Assembly: GCA_021783385.1 (NCBI GenBank)
Contig: JAJXTX010000116.1
Location: 1-7,854 of the forward strand
Reading direction: 5' to 3'
DNA length: 7,854 nucleotides
From: Pseudomonadota bacterium
Lineage (GTDB): Bacteria; Pseudomonadota; Gammaproteobacteria; Xanthomonadales; Rhodanobacteraceae
Shown: positions 7,367 to 7,854 of the stretch, one piece after another
Position numbering within the stretch: the first letter of the stretch is position 1
Layout of the letters: every line of letters begins with the position of its first letter
The notes under the pieces: generated by a model
Databases searched by the model: none
Told to the model about the DNA's origin: nothing
What the model saw: the letters and a program-made list of their open reading frames with translations, nothing else
Made by a program: the position numbers and the translations under genes

Positions 7367-7409
7367 GTGCTGTCCATGCCGCGCGCCTCGCGTACGGCAT
7401 GGACAGCGC
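7367..7409 (+). terminator. Strong hairpin between the PsiF-repeat gene and upp
   Basis: GCTGTCCATGCCG (7369-7381) and CGGCATGGACAGC (7395-7407) are perfect 13-bp complements. A T-G and a G-C pair extend the base, and an inner CGCG/CGCG stem (7382-7385/7389-7392) nearly closes the loop. It starts 17 nt after the stop of the PsiF-repeat gene. No U-run follows. It is most likely a transcript-ending or insulating stem, but it could also be part of the upp leader, since it ends 53 nt before that start. Confidence 0.55.
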
Positions 7410-7461
7410 ACCAGGCGGCGTGGCCATGATGGTTCCCGGCGCCATCGCCAGGGCCATCACC

Positions 7462-7854
7462 ATGAAGATCGTCGAAGTGCGGCATCCGCTGATCCGGCAC
7501 AAACTTGGCCTGCTGCGCCGGACCGGCATCAGCGCCAAGGAATTCCGCGAGCTGGCCGCCGAGATAGCCGCCCTGCTCACCTACGAAGCCACCGCCGACC
7601 TGCCGACGATCGAGCAGCCGGTCGAGGGCTGGGCCGGAACGGTGCCTGTGCAGCGGCTCAAGGGCAAGAAAATCACCATCGTGCCGATCCTGCGGGCGGG
7701 CCTGGGCATGCTGCCCGGCGTGCTTGGCATGATCCCGTCGGCCAAGGTCAGCGTGGTCGGCGTGCAGCGCGACGAATGCACGCTGCAGCCGGTCACCTAC
7801 TACGAAAAGCTCAGCGGCCGCATGGACGAACGCATCGCGCTGATCGTCGACCCG
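7462..7854 (+). CDS. upp: Uracil phosphoribosyltransferase, 5' part (runs off the window)
   Basis: Upp makes UMP from uracil and PRPP in the pyrimidine salvage pathway, in the cytoplasm. The first 131 residues are present; the E. coli protein has 208. The match to the family is very strong: [18 protein letters not shown] (2-19), [10 protein letters not shown] (38-47), [17 protein letters not shown] (67-83), and a final [10 protein letters not shown] (122-131). The window stops within the DP that begins the PRPP-binding loop, so that motif and the C-terminus are not seen. The start ATG at 7462 matches the conserved MKIVEV N-terminus, with a weak CAGGG 8 nt upstream. In-frame ATGs at 7426, 7429 and 7399 would add non-conserved residues. 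Confidence 0.96.
   Translation, partial: MKIVEVRHPLIRHKLGLLRRTGISAKEFRELAAEIAALLTYEATADLPTIEQPVEGWAGTVPVQRLKGKKITIVPILRAGLGMLPGVLGMIPSAKVSVVGVQRDECTLQPVTYYEKLSGRMDERIALIVDP

Noticed and set aside
7399..7461. Upstream in-frame ATG codons that would lengthen Upp by 11 to 21 residues
   Set aside because: The conserved family N-terminus begins at 7462. The farthest ATG lies inside the hairpin and none has a better ribosome binding site.

Overview
The window is a stretch of GC-rich (roughly two-thirds G+C by eye) bacterial chromosome. QueA, Upp, a PsiF-repeat protein and a tRNA-Ala(CGC), together with the strong GC codon bias, fit a gammaproteobacterium of the Xanthomonadales/Rhodanobacter-Dyella-Luteibacter type. 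That assignment is inference from gene style; no marker here fixes the genus. I see no insertion sequence, phage gene, CRISPR array or compositional island.

Layout, left to right. (1) Positions 1-139 have no gene I can support. A complete tRNA-Ala with anticodon CGC follows at 140-215 on the plus strand. (2) Converging on it from the minus strand is queA (318-1349), the tRNA-queuosine enzyme, here without tgt or yajC next to it. (3) A four-gene minus-strand operon runs from 5014 down to 1435: ABC-transporter ATPase, ABC-2 type permease, DesK-type sensor histidine kinase, DesR-type response regulator. Its junctions are TGATG, a 6-nt gap and ATGA, so the four genes are probably co-transcribed and translationally coupled. 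The set resembles the membrane-stress modules of Firmicutes in which a DesKR-like pair controls an adjacent transporter (linearmycin-type LnrJK/LnrLMN, YvfTU/YvfRS). No fatty-acid desaturase is present. (4) A divergent 291-bp region (5015-5305) separates this operon from a plus-strand class III PLP-dependent aminotransferase of unassigned substrate (5306-6811). (5) Next come a small secreted protein with two PsiF repeats (6958-7350), a strong hairpin, and the first 131 codons of upp, uracil phosphoribosyltransferase, cut by the window edge.

The kinase/regulator pair most likely senses an envelope condition and controls its own transporter operon; palindromic sequences upstream of the ATPase gene are candidate operators. 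The aminotransferase, PsiF protein and Upp share a strand but are separated by leaders and hairpins, so they look like independent units.

The least expected structure is in the aminotransferase leader. Two interleaved inverted repeats (5175-5181/5204-5210 and 5190-5200/5222-5232) have the topology of an H-type pseudoknot. This could be a structured regulatory RNA or overlapping DNA operators, and it is the best candidate here for something undescribed.
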